In this document: in pieces, positions 52,095-61,025 of the stretch | How the letters are laid out: each line of letters begins with the position of its first letter | Numbering within the stretch: the first letter of the stretch is position 1 | Assembly (NCBI RefSeq): GCF_000026945.1 | Contig: NC_012862.1 | Coordinates: 248,001-312,000 of the forward strand | DNA length: 64,000 bases | Origin: Candida dubliniensis CD36 | Taxonomy: Eukaryota; Ascomycota; Pichiomycetes; Serinales; Debaryomycetaceae | Reading direction: 5' to 3' | Program-made: the position numbers and the translations under genes | Notes under the pieces: generated by a model | The model's input: the letters and a program-made list of their open reading frames with translations, nothing else | What the model was told of the DNA's origin: nothing | Databases searched by the model: none

Positions 52095-53480
52095 ATGAAT
52101 AACAACAATTATAGCTTATTATCTTTACCACCACCACCACCATCATCATCACCATTACAAGCAAAGGAACTATGTAATCTACTAAATTGTTTTCTATTTC
52201 ATCCAATATATAATGATTCAACACTACTGTTCAATGATAATTCACAGAAAAAGACCAATACTTCCACTACTAGCAATCAAACAGTATCATTATCAGCAGC
52301 GGGTATGAGAGCATTAATTTATCAATTACAATCAATTTATCTTCGTACACCAATAAAATTATTTCGACCATCAAGATTTGATTATTTAGCTTATGTTAGA
52401 GCTCTTGCTAATAAACATGATAATATTGAAAATAAACCTTATCGATTTAGAACTCATAGTTCATTAGGAATGATTATAAATGTTGTTAGGAAACAAGGTT
52501 GGAAATTTATTCCTGATCAAATATTACCTCCATTGATTGCAAATTCCGCCACGGGAGTAATTTTATATGCTACTTATTTAACGACATTAGATTATTATAC
52601 CAAACAACATAACAAAACTAAAACCAAAACAGAACTACAGGAAACTGATGGTGAAACTACTACTACCACTGGTCGAGCAAATTTCAATTGGTATGCACCT
52701 ATTGATACTTGGAGAGCAGGATTTGTTGCTGGTGCCGTCCAATCCCTTGCTGCCGCACCAGTTGATGCAATATATACTAGACTGACAGTAGCAGAAATGT
52801 TGGAAGGATCACATGAAAATTTATGGGTATTTGGATTTAATAAATTACGAGAAATTGGATTAATTGGAGTATTTGCCGGATATGGTTTTTCATTAGTTAA
52901 AGAAAGTGTTGGATTTGCATTTTATTTTCTGACTTTTGAAATTATTAAAACTCAAGGATATAATTTAACTTATAAATTAATTAATTATTATAAAAAACTG
53001 GAACAATTAATTAAATTAAATTTGAAAAAATTATTTAAATGGGATGATGATAAAATTGATGAAAAATTGGAAAAATTAGAAAAATATCGACTGATGAAAA
53101 TATTAAAATCTTCATTTATATTAATTGCTGGTGCTTCTGCGGCGTTCTCATTATTAGCAGTTCAATATCCAATTTCTAAAATTCAAAAAATTCATTTATC
53201 AAGATTAGAAGCTTTGGATGTTTATAATGCATCACGATTTGTTGGTAATAGTTCACCATTTTTTAAATTATATTATAATTCTTATGTTGATACTTATAAA
53301 CAAGTATTACGAATGAAACAACGTGCTAATATAACTTGGTTTGAAGCAGCTTATTCTGGGTTTGTTAGAAATGCATTGACTACTATCCCAGCTACTTCGA
53401 TTGCCTTATTAGTATTTGAAATAATGAGAACTAAATTAACTGATAATTTTGAAGATTATAATGATGTTCTTGAAGCGTGA
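52095..53480 (+). CDS. mitochondrial carrier-like protein
   Basis: This 461-residue protein has diverged features of the mitochondrial carrier superfamily. One clear signature is AAAPVDAIYTRL at about 220-230, preceded by the helix RAGFVAGAVQSL. Less perfect repeats surround it: an N-terminal region at about 130-180 with FIPDQILPPLIANSATGVILYATYLTTLDYY, and a C-terminal region at about 335-450 with LIAGASAAFSLLAVQYPISKIQ and NALTTIPATSIALLVFEIM. A proline- and serine-rich N-terminus and a charged loop between repeats (about 290-330) lengthen it beyond the usual 300 residues. Only the middle signature keeps the acidic residue, so transport may be unusual or lost. Yeast YFR045W-type proteins are possible relatives. 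The substrate is unknown. Confidence 0.75.
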   Translation: MNNNNYSLLSLPPPPPSSSPLQAKELCNLLNCFLFHPIYNDSTLLFNDNSQKKTNTSTTSNQTVSLSAAGMRALIYQLQSIYLRTPIKLFRPSRFDYLAYVRALANKHDNIENKPYRFRTHSSLGMIINVVRKQGWKFIPDQILPPLIANSATGVILYATYLTTLDYYTKQHNKTKTKTELQETDGETTTTTGRANFNWYAPIDTWRAGFVAGAVQSLAAAPVDAIYTRLTVAEMLEGSHENLWVFGFNKLREIGLIGVFAGYGFSLVKESVGFAFYFLTFEIIKTQGYNLTYKLINYYKKLEQLIKLNLKKLFKWDDDKIDEKLEKLEKYRLMKILKSSFILIAGASAAFSLLAVQYPISKIQKIHLSRLEALDVYNASRFVGNSSPFFKLYYNSYVDTYKQVLRMKQRANITWFEAAYSGFVRNALTTIPATSIALLVFEIMRTKLTDNFEDYNDVLEA

Positions 53481-53618
53481 AATATTTCCTTCCATTATAT
53501 TGAAGTACCACCTTCGATTGTAAATAGTAAGAATTACCCACCCCTTATTTATTTAACTTATTTATTTATTATACATATATACAAATCTAATAAATTAGCC
53601 CCTCCCCTCCATTTACAT

Positions 53619-54431
53619 TCATAATTGGCCAGTCTTTTTCAAATAAGCATTCCAGCCAGCATCTCTATATCTTTTACCTTCAACTTCTGGATCTCTTCCT
53701 TTACCAAATAATCCTCTACCAACAATAATAATATCAGTTCCAGTACTAACAACTTCATTAACAGTTCTATATTGTTGTCCCAAGCCATCACCTTTATCAT
53801 CTAATCCAACTCCAGGAGTCATAATAATCCAATCAAACCCTTCTTCTTGACCTCCCATATCACGCTGAGCAATAAATCCAATAACAAATTCTTTATCTGA
53901 TTTGGCAATTTCAACAGTTTTTTGAGAATATTCTCCGTATGCTAATGATCCGACTGATGATAATTCTGCTAACATCAATAACCCTCTTGGTTCTTGGTCG
54001 GTAGTGGTTTCTTTAGCTCCTTGTTTTAATCCTTCAACTACTCCATTCCCAGTAACACCATGAGCATTAGTAATATCAGCCCAACTACTAATTTTATAAA
54101 CTCCTCCAATATATTGTTTCTTTACTGTATTACCAATATCAGCAAATTTCCTATCTTCAAAAATCATAAATTGATGTTTACGTGAAAGTTCTAATAATGG
54201 TTCAATGGTAGATTCATAAGAAAAATCATTAATTATATCAATATGAGTCTTGATTAAACATACATAGGGACCTAATTTATCAATTAATTCAAGAAATTCT
54301 TTGGTGGTATCGACATCAATTGAAGCACATAAATTGGTTTTTTTCAGTTCCATTAATCGAAATAATCGTTGTGCTACTGGTGAAGCATGAGTCTCTGCTC
54401 TCGCACTATAAGTTTTGGTGTTGACTGTCAT
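53619..54431 (-). CDS. URA3: orotidine-5'-phosphate decarboxylase
   Basis: This 270-residue enzyme converts orotidine monophosphate to uridine monophosphate, the last step of de novo pyrimidine synthesis. The catalytic array is intact: Lys61 (LIKTHID) and the motif [12 protein letters not shown] with Asp93, Lys95 and Asp98. The phosphate-binding C-terminal segment [17 protein letters not shown] is also present. The sequence is nearly the same as C. albicans Ura3 as I remember it, with about seven substitutions spread over the length, which suggests a sister species rather than a C. albicans allele. The start ATG is at 54431. The gene is preceded by IRO1 in the same orientation, 445 bp away. 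A TCACGTGA site lies about 215 bp upstream. Confidence 0.98.
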   Translation of the reverse strand: MTVNTKTYSARAETHASPVAQRLFRLMELKKTNLCASIDVDTTKEFLELIDKLGPYVCLIKTHIDIINDFSYESTIEPLLELSRKHQFMIFEDRKFADIGNTVKKQYIGGVYKISSWADITNAHGVTGNGVVEGLKQGAKETTTDQEPRGLLMLAELSSVGSLAYGEYSQKTVEIAKSDKEFVIGFIAQRDMGGQEEGFDWIIMTPGVGLDDKGDGLGQQYRTVNEVVSTGTDIIIVGRGLFGKGRDPEVEGKRYRDAGWNAYLKKTGQL

Positions 54432-54876
54432 CTCTCTTATTTCCTAGATTTCAAAAAAAAAAGTGGTCTATAGAGGGTGGTAACCGATTGATCAAATGGT
54501 TCAAAAGAATGATGATGCTTTTTGTTCATTTTGAAAGCGGGAGGAAGGAGGAGAAGAAAGATTTTTTTTTTTTTTCATTCCAAAATTGTTATCTCTGTAT
54601 AATATGCAGGAATCTGGATTGCAAAAAAAATTGGTTTTGGGACTGGTCACGTGAGATACTTGGAAGGAATGATTTATTTATAGCATGATATTAGTGTTTA
54701 TAATCAATAGAGATTTACAACAGTTTTTAAAATCTACGATTTAAGATAATATTTATTATTAAATGAAAATCAACTAATAAAAAAAATTAATAAAGTAGTA
54801 GTACCAGCCCTTGTTTGTTTTATGTCATCAAAATCAATCCATGTCAGTATCTTGTCCACAATACATTTGATTACTT
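54432..54876. promoter_or_regulatory. URA3 promoter / IRO1 3' region
   Basis: This 445 bp region lies between IRO1 and URA3 on the minus strand. It contains TCACGTGA at 54647-54654 and a T run at about 54561-54574 (plus-strand reading). No gene is visible. Confidence 0.5.
54647..54654. promoter_or_regulatory. TCACGTGA E-box upstream of URA3
   Basis: This perfect palindromic CACGTG core with flanking T and A lies about 215 bp upstream of the URA3 ATG. The sequence fits the Cbf1-type site RTCACRTG (GTCACGTG here). Binding is inference. Confidence 0.4.
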
Positions 54877-56661
54877 TCAATTCAAACTGTTTAAATAATT
54901 CATAAGTTTTTTTTGAAATGGATTTTGTTCTGAAGATCCAGTTTTAGTATTAGATTTTTTAATTGAAGCACCAGACTGTAAATTTGCTGTTGTAGAATTG
55001 TCTGTCGGTGTTTTCAAATTTGCATTATTGTCATTGAAGTCTTTACCAGCATTGGTAATGAAGGATTCATAATTCTCACCAGTCTTCCCGACAAAACTAT
55101 CGACAGTGGCAGTAGAAATTCGATTGGAGTTCGCAGTGTTGGTTATTTCATCAGCAATAGGGATTCCATCAACAGCAGTAGGAATAGCAGTAGCAGTAGT
55201 AGTACTGATATCAGTACTATCAAACTTGGCACTAGTGGTATTATCAACTGTGGTGTTGGTAACTTCTGTGTTTACTTCAATGTTATTGAAATTGTTAGTA
55301 TTGGTTGTGTTAGCTGTAGTAGCATCAAAACTATTATCACTAGAAGATTCCACATCTGTATTTGCTATTTTATCAGAAACATTATCATTGGTAGCCATAT
55401 TGGAATCTGTGGTCTTTTCAATTTCTTCTTCGTCATTATCAGTAGTGCTTGTTGTCGTGTCAATCATAACTTCGCTAGCATTTCCAGTATTAGTGGTGTC
55501 AGCATTGGCAATTGCTTCATTGGTAGTATTAGTTGTTGTATCAATAGCATTGGAAGTCTCGGCATTGATATCAGCAGCCTCGGTTGCATCCGCATTTGTG
55601 TTGGTCGTATCTGTAGCCTCATAATCTTTATAAACGCCAGCAAGAGTTTCAACACTTTCATTAGAAGGTCTAGGCGTAATAAAGTTAGCATTTATGTCAT
55701 TCGTTGCATAGTAGTCGTTGTCGTTAGGTGTGCTATTGACAACAACAAGTTTTCTTTTGTCTATGTTAGTTGTATCGATTCTTTCAGTGCTGCCCCCTAC
55801 AATAATTGGCCCATTTTCAGTGGCATTGGTAGTACTCATCATATCATTGCTGGTGCTTATGGAGGATCCGGGATCAGTTTCATTCATATTATCACTAATA
55901 ACATCAAGGTCATCATAATTCAAAATTTCTTCTTCCTCTTCTTCTTCCTCCTTCTCGTCCTCTGCCTCAATCAAAATATCAGTGTTGGTAGTTGCATTAT
56001 CATGTTGTGAAGGTTCAATATTGATTGAATTTTCTTCTAGAGTTTCTATAATAAACGAGGTTATAGGTAGACTATAATCATCCTCAGTTTGTAAACTCTT
56101 TATCTTTGTTAAACCATAAGGTTTTTCCATAGAACTAAAACTTTTGTTTTGTGTACTAATTCTAATTGCCCTAGAAGCAGCATCCTGATTTTCATCAATA
56201 AATATATCGTCAATAAGTTTTCTCACTTCGTTAAAATTCAGTGCGACATGAAGTTCATTCAATTCAAGATCAAGAGGATTACGAGGAAGGTTTCTTAGTT
56301 CAGCAAGTGCTTTTTCTGCTGCTAGTTCTTCTTGAGTTTTCCGTTCCTTGTTTCTTGTCTTTGAATTGACTTTTAAACTCATAGTTCTGAAAAAACTCTT
56401 GAATGATGTTTTACCATGCCGTTGACGATTTGTTGATGATCGGGTGAGAGTCCCATCTTCAATCAAAGAAAGCACTGTTGGTGCAAATGAAGTGTCTGAA
56501 GTATAACTTTCATCAGGATGAATTCCTCTATTAGCATGATTTGATTCATTATCTTTGGGAGTATTCTCTAATTGATTTTTATCTATTTGGGTAGTCCTGG
56601 AAGTTGGGATCTTAGTAACAATTCTTTCTTTTGATTGTTTCCGATTTAATTTATCCAACAT
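54877..56661 (-). CDS. IRO1: Iro1-like low-complexity protein
   Basis: This 594-residue protein sits beside URA3 exactly where C. albicans has IRO1, a gene linked to iron use and described as a possible transcription factor. The N-terminal 130 residues are basic and contain a conserved-looking stretch before [19 protein letters not shown] (about 128-146). An acidic block follows at about 230-250 with a run of glutamates. The remainder is very rich in Thr, Asn, Asp and Ala, made of degenerate TTNTTN/ADTTNT units, and is probably disordered. No recognised DNA-binding fold is visible. The start ATG is at 56661. The Thr/Asn repeats are likely to vary in length between strains. The function suggested by the name is not evident from the sequence. 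Confidence 0.8.
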   Translation of the reverse strand: MLDKLNRKQSKERIVTKIPTSRTTQIDKNQLENTPKDNESNHANRGIHPDESYTSDTSFAPTVLSLIEDGTLTRSSTNRQRHGKTSFKSFFRTMSLKVNSKTRNKERKTQEELAAEKALAELRNLPRNPLDLELNELHVALNFNEVRKLIDDIFIDENQDAASRAIRISTQNKSFSSMEKPYGLTKIKSLQTEDDYSLPITSFIIETLEENSINIEPSQHDNATTNTDILIEAEDEKEEEEEEEEILNYDDLDVISDNMNETDPGSSISTSNDMMSTTNATENGPIIVGGSTERIDTTNIDKRKLVVVNSTPNDNDYYATNDINANFITPRPSNESVETLAGVYKDYEATDTTNTNADATEAADINAETSNAIDTTTNTTNEAIANADTTNTGNASEVMIDTTTSTTDNDEEEIEKTTDSNMATNDNVSDKIANTDVESSSDNSFDATTANTTNTNNFNNIEVNTEVTNTTVDNTTSAKFDSTDISTTTATAIPTAVDGIPIADEITNTANSNRISTATVDSFVGKTGENYESFITNAGKDFNDNNANLKTPTDNSTTANLQSGASIKKSNTKTGSSEQNPFQKKLMNYLNSLN

Positions 56662-57539
56662 GATGATTCTTTCTTTTTTTTAAAAAAAAAAGTGGAAAAG
56701 GTTGATATAATATATTAACAATGTATAACTTTCAACTCCAAAGAGTTAAAAGGTATGCTCTTTTTTTTTTTTCTAATTTTATTTAAATCAAGAATATTAA
56801 AAAGATATTGAAATCTGTTTTTTATTTTATATTATTCTGACAAAAAAGAACAATGGGCGGGACAAATTGTGTTATTTAAACTTGTTGATATTAAGTTCTT
56901 AAGTTGTGGAAATACAACATGTTCAAAAAAGGTCGTGCTTTTCGAAATATGTTAAATTAGACGACGAATAAAGGGCTTATTTTATTATTGTTTTCAAAAT
57001 GTATGTATGTTTTATACGTGTTTAATAGTTTTCCGCGTAATTGATTGACTTATTATTATTATTATTATTGGAGGTTAATTTCTATTTTTGTCAAATTATA
57101 TTTGAGGATCAGGTGAATTGGTGAAATTCAAAATGCAAGTTTTGTCGAGAATTTTGAGGTGAATGAGGGTGTACCAGGAAGGGAGAAAGAAAGTAGCTTT
57201 TGTGTCGTTAATAAACGAATGAATAGTATTGGGAATGTGGAATGTGGAGTGGAATGAACTTCCACGTATAAGTAAAAGTTGGCTGTATAGAATTAAATTT
57301 GGAGGGTTTTGTTCATAGTTTTGAATTTGTTATAGAGGATTGGTTGTCAGTTCTACTTTCAACAAACTAAAAATCCTTTTTCTTTCTTTTTACAACCAAC
57401 TTCAAAAAAAAGAAGACTATTAATATTGATACTACATTTGAGTCACAATAACTTGTGAAAGGAATCGATCAAAGCTTTGCAAATGTGAACTTTATAGTTC
57501 ATATACAAAATACACAATGTTACATATTACTGATTAATT
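56662..57539. promoter_or_regulatory. IRO1 upstream / PGA44 downstream region
   Basis: About 880 bp, AT-rich, with an ATT repeat near 57051-57069 and A/T runs next to the IRO1 start. No coding sequence is visible. Confidence 0.45.
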
Positions 57540-58454
57540 CTAAATAAGGTACACAATCAATACAAGACCAATGGCGATTGAAATTGATGGATATCCCATG
57601 GCACCACCTTCAAAAACAGCTGTTTCAATTGTAGTTGGTAAAGCTACTGATGATGGATTGTTTATAGTTGTTTCATCAACTGCGGTGGTGTCAGTTGTTG
57701 TTGAACTAGTATTTGCGATATCAGGAACACTGCTTTGTGAGGAGGTTGTCTCTAAAGATGGTTGAGGGGTAGGGGAAATGATTACTACTGGTGTGGAAAC
57801 AATTTGAGTAGAATTTAAGACCCCACTCTCAGAAACTATTGGTAATGGCAGGGAACTGATTATAGATGAAAATTCTGAACTTTCAACTGGGGTGGTTTCT
57901 GAAATTTCAATTGTTGATGGTTGAATAGTAATAGACGCCTCTACTGAAGTTTCCAGGGGTATTTCAATATAGTTGCTGCTGAAAGAAGGAACGCTTTCAT
58001 CTGTTGTAAGCAGAGAATTGATTTCATCAGAATTAGTAGTAGTCAAGTCATTGGAACTCGAATCAAGAAAATTAGTTACTCCTGGTGAATAAGTTGGGAA
58101 TGCAAACATGACAAGATCCAATATTGTCGTACTACCTTCAAAAAAGTTTTTATTACCAGTAAACCCTGCAGGATTGGCTGCATATTCCAGGGCCCGTGAA
58201 CAAACTTCAGCACCATTGACTGGTTCATTATGTTCACCAGCTATTAATTCTGCACATCTATTATATTGTTCCCAATACCCTGGAATATGACATAAGCAAT
58301 CAGTCATAATTTGAGTTACTGGATGAACACCAACTCCACAAGCTTGACCTTCCATACTTGATACTGAATAACATGGTCCACCAAGATCCAGTTTAACATT
58401 GATGATTAAAAATGAAAAAACCAGCAATATAAGCAAATTATTAGTACGCAACAT
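57540..58454 (-). CDS. PGA44: GPI-anchored cell-surface protein, Pga44-like
   Basis: This 304-residue protein has a signal peptide (LLILLVFSFLIINVKLDLG) and a cysteine-containing head domain at about 25-115. Six or more cysteines are spread through CYSVSSMEGQACGVG, DCLCHIPGYW, RCAEL and VCSRAL. A Ser/Thr-rich stalk follows. The C-terminus (EGGAMGYPSISIAIGLVLIVYLI) is a typical GPI attachment signal, with small residues before a hydrophobic tail. The head is not a standard CFEM domain: spacing and cysteine number differ. Location beside IRO1 and URA3 matches C. albicans PGA44. It should be linked to plasma membrane or wall glucan. The LTR element lies 488 bp upstream of its start and could affect expression. 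Confidence 0.85.
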   Translation of the reverse strand: MLRTNNLLILLVFSFLIINVKLDLGGPCYSVSSMEGQACGVGVHPVTQIMTDCLCHIPGYWEQYNRCAELIAGEHNEPVNGAEVCSRALEYAANPAGFTGNKNFFEGSTTILDLVMFAFPTYSPGVTNFLDSSSNDLTTTNSDEINSLLTTDESVPSFSSNYIEIPLETSVEASITIQPSTIEISETTPVESSEFSSIISSLPLPIVSESGVLNSTQIVSTPVVIISPTPQPSLETTSSQSSVPDIANTSSTTTDTTAVDETTINNPSSVALPTTIETAVFEGGAMGYPSISIAIGLVLIVYLI

Positions 58455-58942
58455 GATTAATATATCTTGATATACAATAATGTTTGAGAGATATTAGTAG
58501 GAAACTGTCTTGGCTTTTTTTACTTTTGGTTAGATTTAGTTGGATATTTATACTTATTCATAATTAACTCCCTCCTCACCTACAATAGAAACTACAAGTG
58601 GGCGAGGGGACGGTGGGTATATCAATTCTTCTATTGTGATGCTAAAACTGCATTACATTTTTGAGAAACTCATGATACAAAAAGGATGATGAAATTGTTC
58701 GTAATTTGGTGGCTTGTTAAGGTCATTGGCTATTTTCAGGTTCAAGTGGGTTATGTATAATGTATTAAATTGGTAGTGCTCTATCTTTTGTGGAGGATTT
58801 ACAAATTGTCTTTATGCTTTGGTTTGCTGTTTATGGTATAGCCAATCGAACGTTCGTTTTTCATGGCGGGATGGGGGAACCAAATAATGCAGAGAGAGAT
58901 AAAGTTAGCACTACTAATCTATTTTTAATTTCTTATTAGAAC
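58455..58942. promoter_or_regulatory. PGA44 upstream region
   Basis: This 488 bp region lies between the PGA44 start and the left LTR. It contains a G/C-rich patch near 58600-58618. No coding sequence is visible. If the LTR element is recent, this segment is what remains next to PGA44 of the original promoter. Confidence 0.45.
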
Positions 58943-59190
58943 TGTTGTAAAACAGGATCTGCAATATTTTATGTGCAGTCCTTTTGAATTCAACTCAGAG
59001 AGTTCGACGAATCCTTTATAATTGCTAATTTATTATTCTCTATTATATACTACTTCTCTTTTGAAAGACAATCCATATTTTATTATTTTCAATTATTACA
59101 TACTGATAATTAGCTTCGAATCTATAGAAAGTTAGAGCAACACATATTATCCGTCGTAATATCTAAGTAATAAAACCTAGGAATACTTCA
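58943..59190 (+). repeat. left LTR (248 bp)
   Basis: It begins TGTTGTAAAACAGG and ends GGAATACTTCA. It is identical in length to the right LTR and differs at one base that I can find (GTTCGACGAA here, GTTCGAGGAA in the other). Confidence 0.9.
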
Positions 59191-59269
59191 TAAAATTAAT
59201 TTTCTGGAACTTTATTATCAACGTTAAGAGAAACTTTAAACTTTAAGCGAATTTCTGCAACCTACCGTC

Positions 59270-60457
59270 ATGGCTAGAAACCAGAAGAAACAAGAACAGG
59301 AATCTGTTCCTGAAACCCCAGCTACCACTTCATCTGCTGCTGAACAAGCTGCTGGACAAACTATTGATCAAGGTCCTGAAGCCCAAATGTTTGTTACTGC
59401 TGACCAATTTGCGGAATTTCGTCAACAAGTGATGGAAATGTTCAAACAGCAAAGCGAAACTATCACTAACCAAATCTATAAGGTTATCAATGAGACCAAT
59501 GCTGCTCAAGCTGAAGCTATTGCCGTCAACCGTGAGAGAGAAAACGTTTTGGATGAACAAGCCAAACGTATTGTCGAGGGAGCCCAGGAAAAATTCGACC
59601 ATGTTGATGAGCATGTTGACGCTCAAGCTGAATTTATTCAAGCCACTGCTCAAAAGGTTGATGAATTGGCTGCCAAAATGGAGAAACAACGTTCCAATCC
59701 AACCTTTGGTCATGATAATGATGCTCCTCCAGGTCAATGGAATGTTCCTCCAACTGCTGACCATGCTTTTGGCCCACCGCCATCTCAGGCTTATGGTGCA
59801 CCTCCTAATGAGTTTGGTTTTGAACCTTATGAGGACGAACCTTCCCCAGTCTCCCCACGTGAAATTGCTGCCCAAATTCGGAGGGTTATGCCAACGTTCA
59901 TGGTCCAAGCTTTTCCCCCTCTGCCACCTGAAGCCGAATTTATTGAAGAAGTCGCCATGCTTCGTTTACACGAGCTTGTCGTTAAAGGGAAGAGTGTGGA
60001 TAAGCATAACGATGCTAAAACTCAAAAAATGGCTTATCAAAAAATGATGAGTGCTCCATTTGGTATTCCAGCTAATTTTCAAAAAGGCCAATGGGTATAT
60101 CGTAGACGAAAGAAACTGGCCAAGAATCAATATAATTTCGATGGTCCTTTCCTTATTGAAGAAGTTCGAAATAACAATAGCTATATCATTTCTCGAAATG
60201 GAAAAAGGGAAAAGGGAACTTATCACCATGACATGTTAAAACCTGCTTTTGCTCTTGAAGATTCTCCAATCACGGCTTTATCAAACTTTCAAAAATCCAT
60301 GCAAGAAATCGAACATCGTGTATTAGGTAAAATGTTCGATGAGATTAAGGTACGGGTAATAATGTTGTCGGATATTATGAAGAATAGAAAACCCGTAAAA
60401 ATTGACGCTGTGATGACACATCCTCAATTTTATGAGAGAGAGAGAGTGATGTTGTAA
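59270..60457 (+). CDS. fused Gag N-terminus / integrase C-terminus of LTR element
   Basis: This 395-residue frame starts 79 bp after the left LTR. Residues 1-205 are gag-like: a Gln/Glu-rich N-terminus, a helical coiled-coil region (about 45-145, with NETNAAQAEAIAVNRERE and VDEHVDAQAEFIQATAQK) and a proline-rich stretch. From about residue 210 the sequence becomes the C-terminal part of a Ty3/gypsy integrase: PPLPPEAEFIEEVAMLRLHE, then GQWVYRRRKKLAKNQYNFDG, then FLIEEVRNNNSYIISRNG, the SH3-like target-binding domain. The frame is kept across the deletion. It ends only a few bases inside the right LTR. What the fusion does is unknown; it might assemble with, or interfere with, particles of complete elements. 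Confidence 0.85.
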   Translation: MARNQKKQEQESVPETPATTSSAAEQAAGQTIDQGPEAQMFVTADQFAEFRQQVMEMFKQQSETITNQIYKVINETNAAQAEAIAVNRERENVLDEQAKRIVEGAQEKFDHVDEHVDAQAEFIQATAQKVDELAAKMEKQRSNPTFGHDNDAPPGQWNVPPTADHAFGPPPSQAYGAPPNEFGFEPYEDEPSPVSPREIAAQIRRVMPTFMVQAFPPLPPEAEFIEEVAMLRLHELVVKGKSVDKHNDAKTQKMAYQKMMSAPFGIPANFQKGQWVYRRRKKLAKNQYNFDGPFLIEEVRNNNSYIISRNGKREKGTYHHDMLKPAFALEDSPITALSNFQKSMQEIEHRVLGKMFDEIKVRVIMLSDIMKNRKPVKIDAVMTHPQFYERERVML

Positions 60458-60697
60458 AACAGGATCTGCAATATTTTATGTGCAGTCCTTTTGAATTCAA
60501 CTCAGAGAGTTCGAGGAATCCTTTATAATTGCTAATTTATTATTCTCTATTATATACTACTTCTCTTTTGAAAGACAATCCATATTTTATTATTTTCAAT
60601 TATTACATACTGATAATTAGCTTCGAATCTATAGAAAGTTAGAGCAACACATATTATCCGTCGTAATATCTAAGTAATAAAACCTAGGAATACTTCA
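60450..60697 (+). repeat. right LTR (248 bp)
   Basis: Direct repeat of the left LTR, preceded by a GA-rich polypurine tract at about 60433-60449 and followed by GAAC, the target-site duplication. Confidence 0.9.
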
Positions 60698-61025
60698 GAA
60701 CCTTTTTCTGAGTAATGGGTAGTACTTTTACTGATCATTGTTAAGAAGCGATTACAAGTGGCTAAGTCAATGTCAAAAGAATAGCTCAATATTATTTTAC
60801 TTGGATGAGCGATCATTAGTGACGAACCCAGCTACTTGTACCTTCTAAACAGCCTCCCATTCCATGGTTTTTTTGGTTGAGGTTTGATTACTGGTTATTA
60901 CAGTTATTAAAAGTAAATAAGGAGCGTCTCCACTAAATGTACAATTTCTATTATTACAAGATTTACAAATATAATACAATAGATTATATGTTTTATTGAA
61001 ATGAAGTACTAGAAAACAATTTAAC
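60698..61025. other. intergenic region, LTR element / GEA2-like 3' end
   Basis: This 328 bp region lies between the right end of the LTR element and the stop codon of the exchange-factor gene. It has no visible coding continuation of that gene and no other feature. Confidence 0.45.

Larger units (their letters stand above)
58943..60697 (+). mobile_element. internally deleted Ty3/gypsy-type LTR retrotransposon
   Basis: Two 248 bp direct repeats, starting TGTTG and ending TTCA, flank a 1259 bp interior with one long open frame. A GAAC duplication of the target is seen on both sides (58939-58942 and 60698-60701). A purine-rich tract (GAGAGAGAGAGAGTGA) directly precedes the right LTR. The two LTRs differ at one position that I can see. 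A full element of this class needs about 4-5 kb, so protease, reverse transcriptase, RNase H and the integrase core are missing. It is probably of the Tca3/Tcd3 type described in C. albicans and C. dubliniensis. Intact ends and frame suggest recent movement using proteins from another copy. Confidence 0.9.

Noticed and set aside
55106..55624. 172-codon plus-strand frame antisense to IRO1
   Set aside because: It is the complement of the Thr/Asn/Asp-rich repeats and reads as a Val/Ser/Leu string with no features of its own.
57540..58454. PGA44 head as a CFEM domain
   Set aside because: The cysteine number and spacing do not fit the eight-cysteine CFEM pattern.
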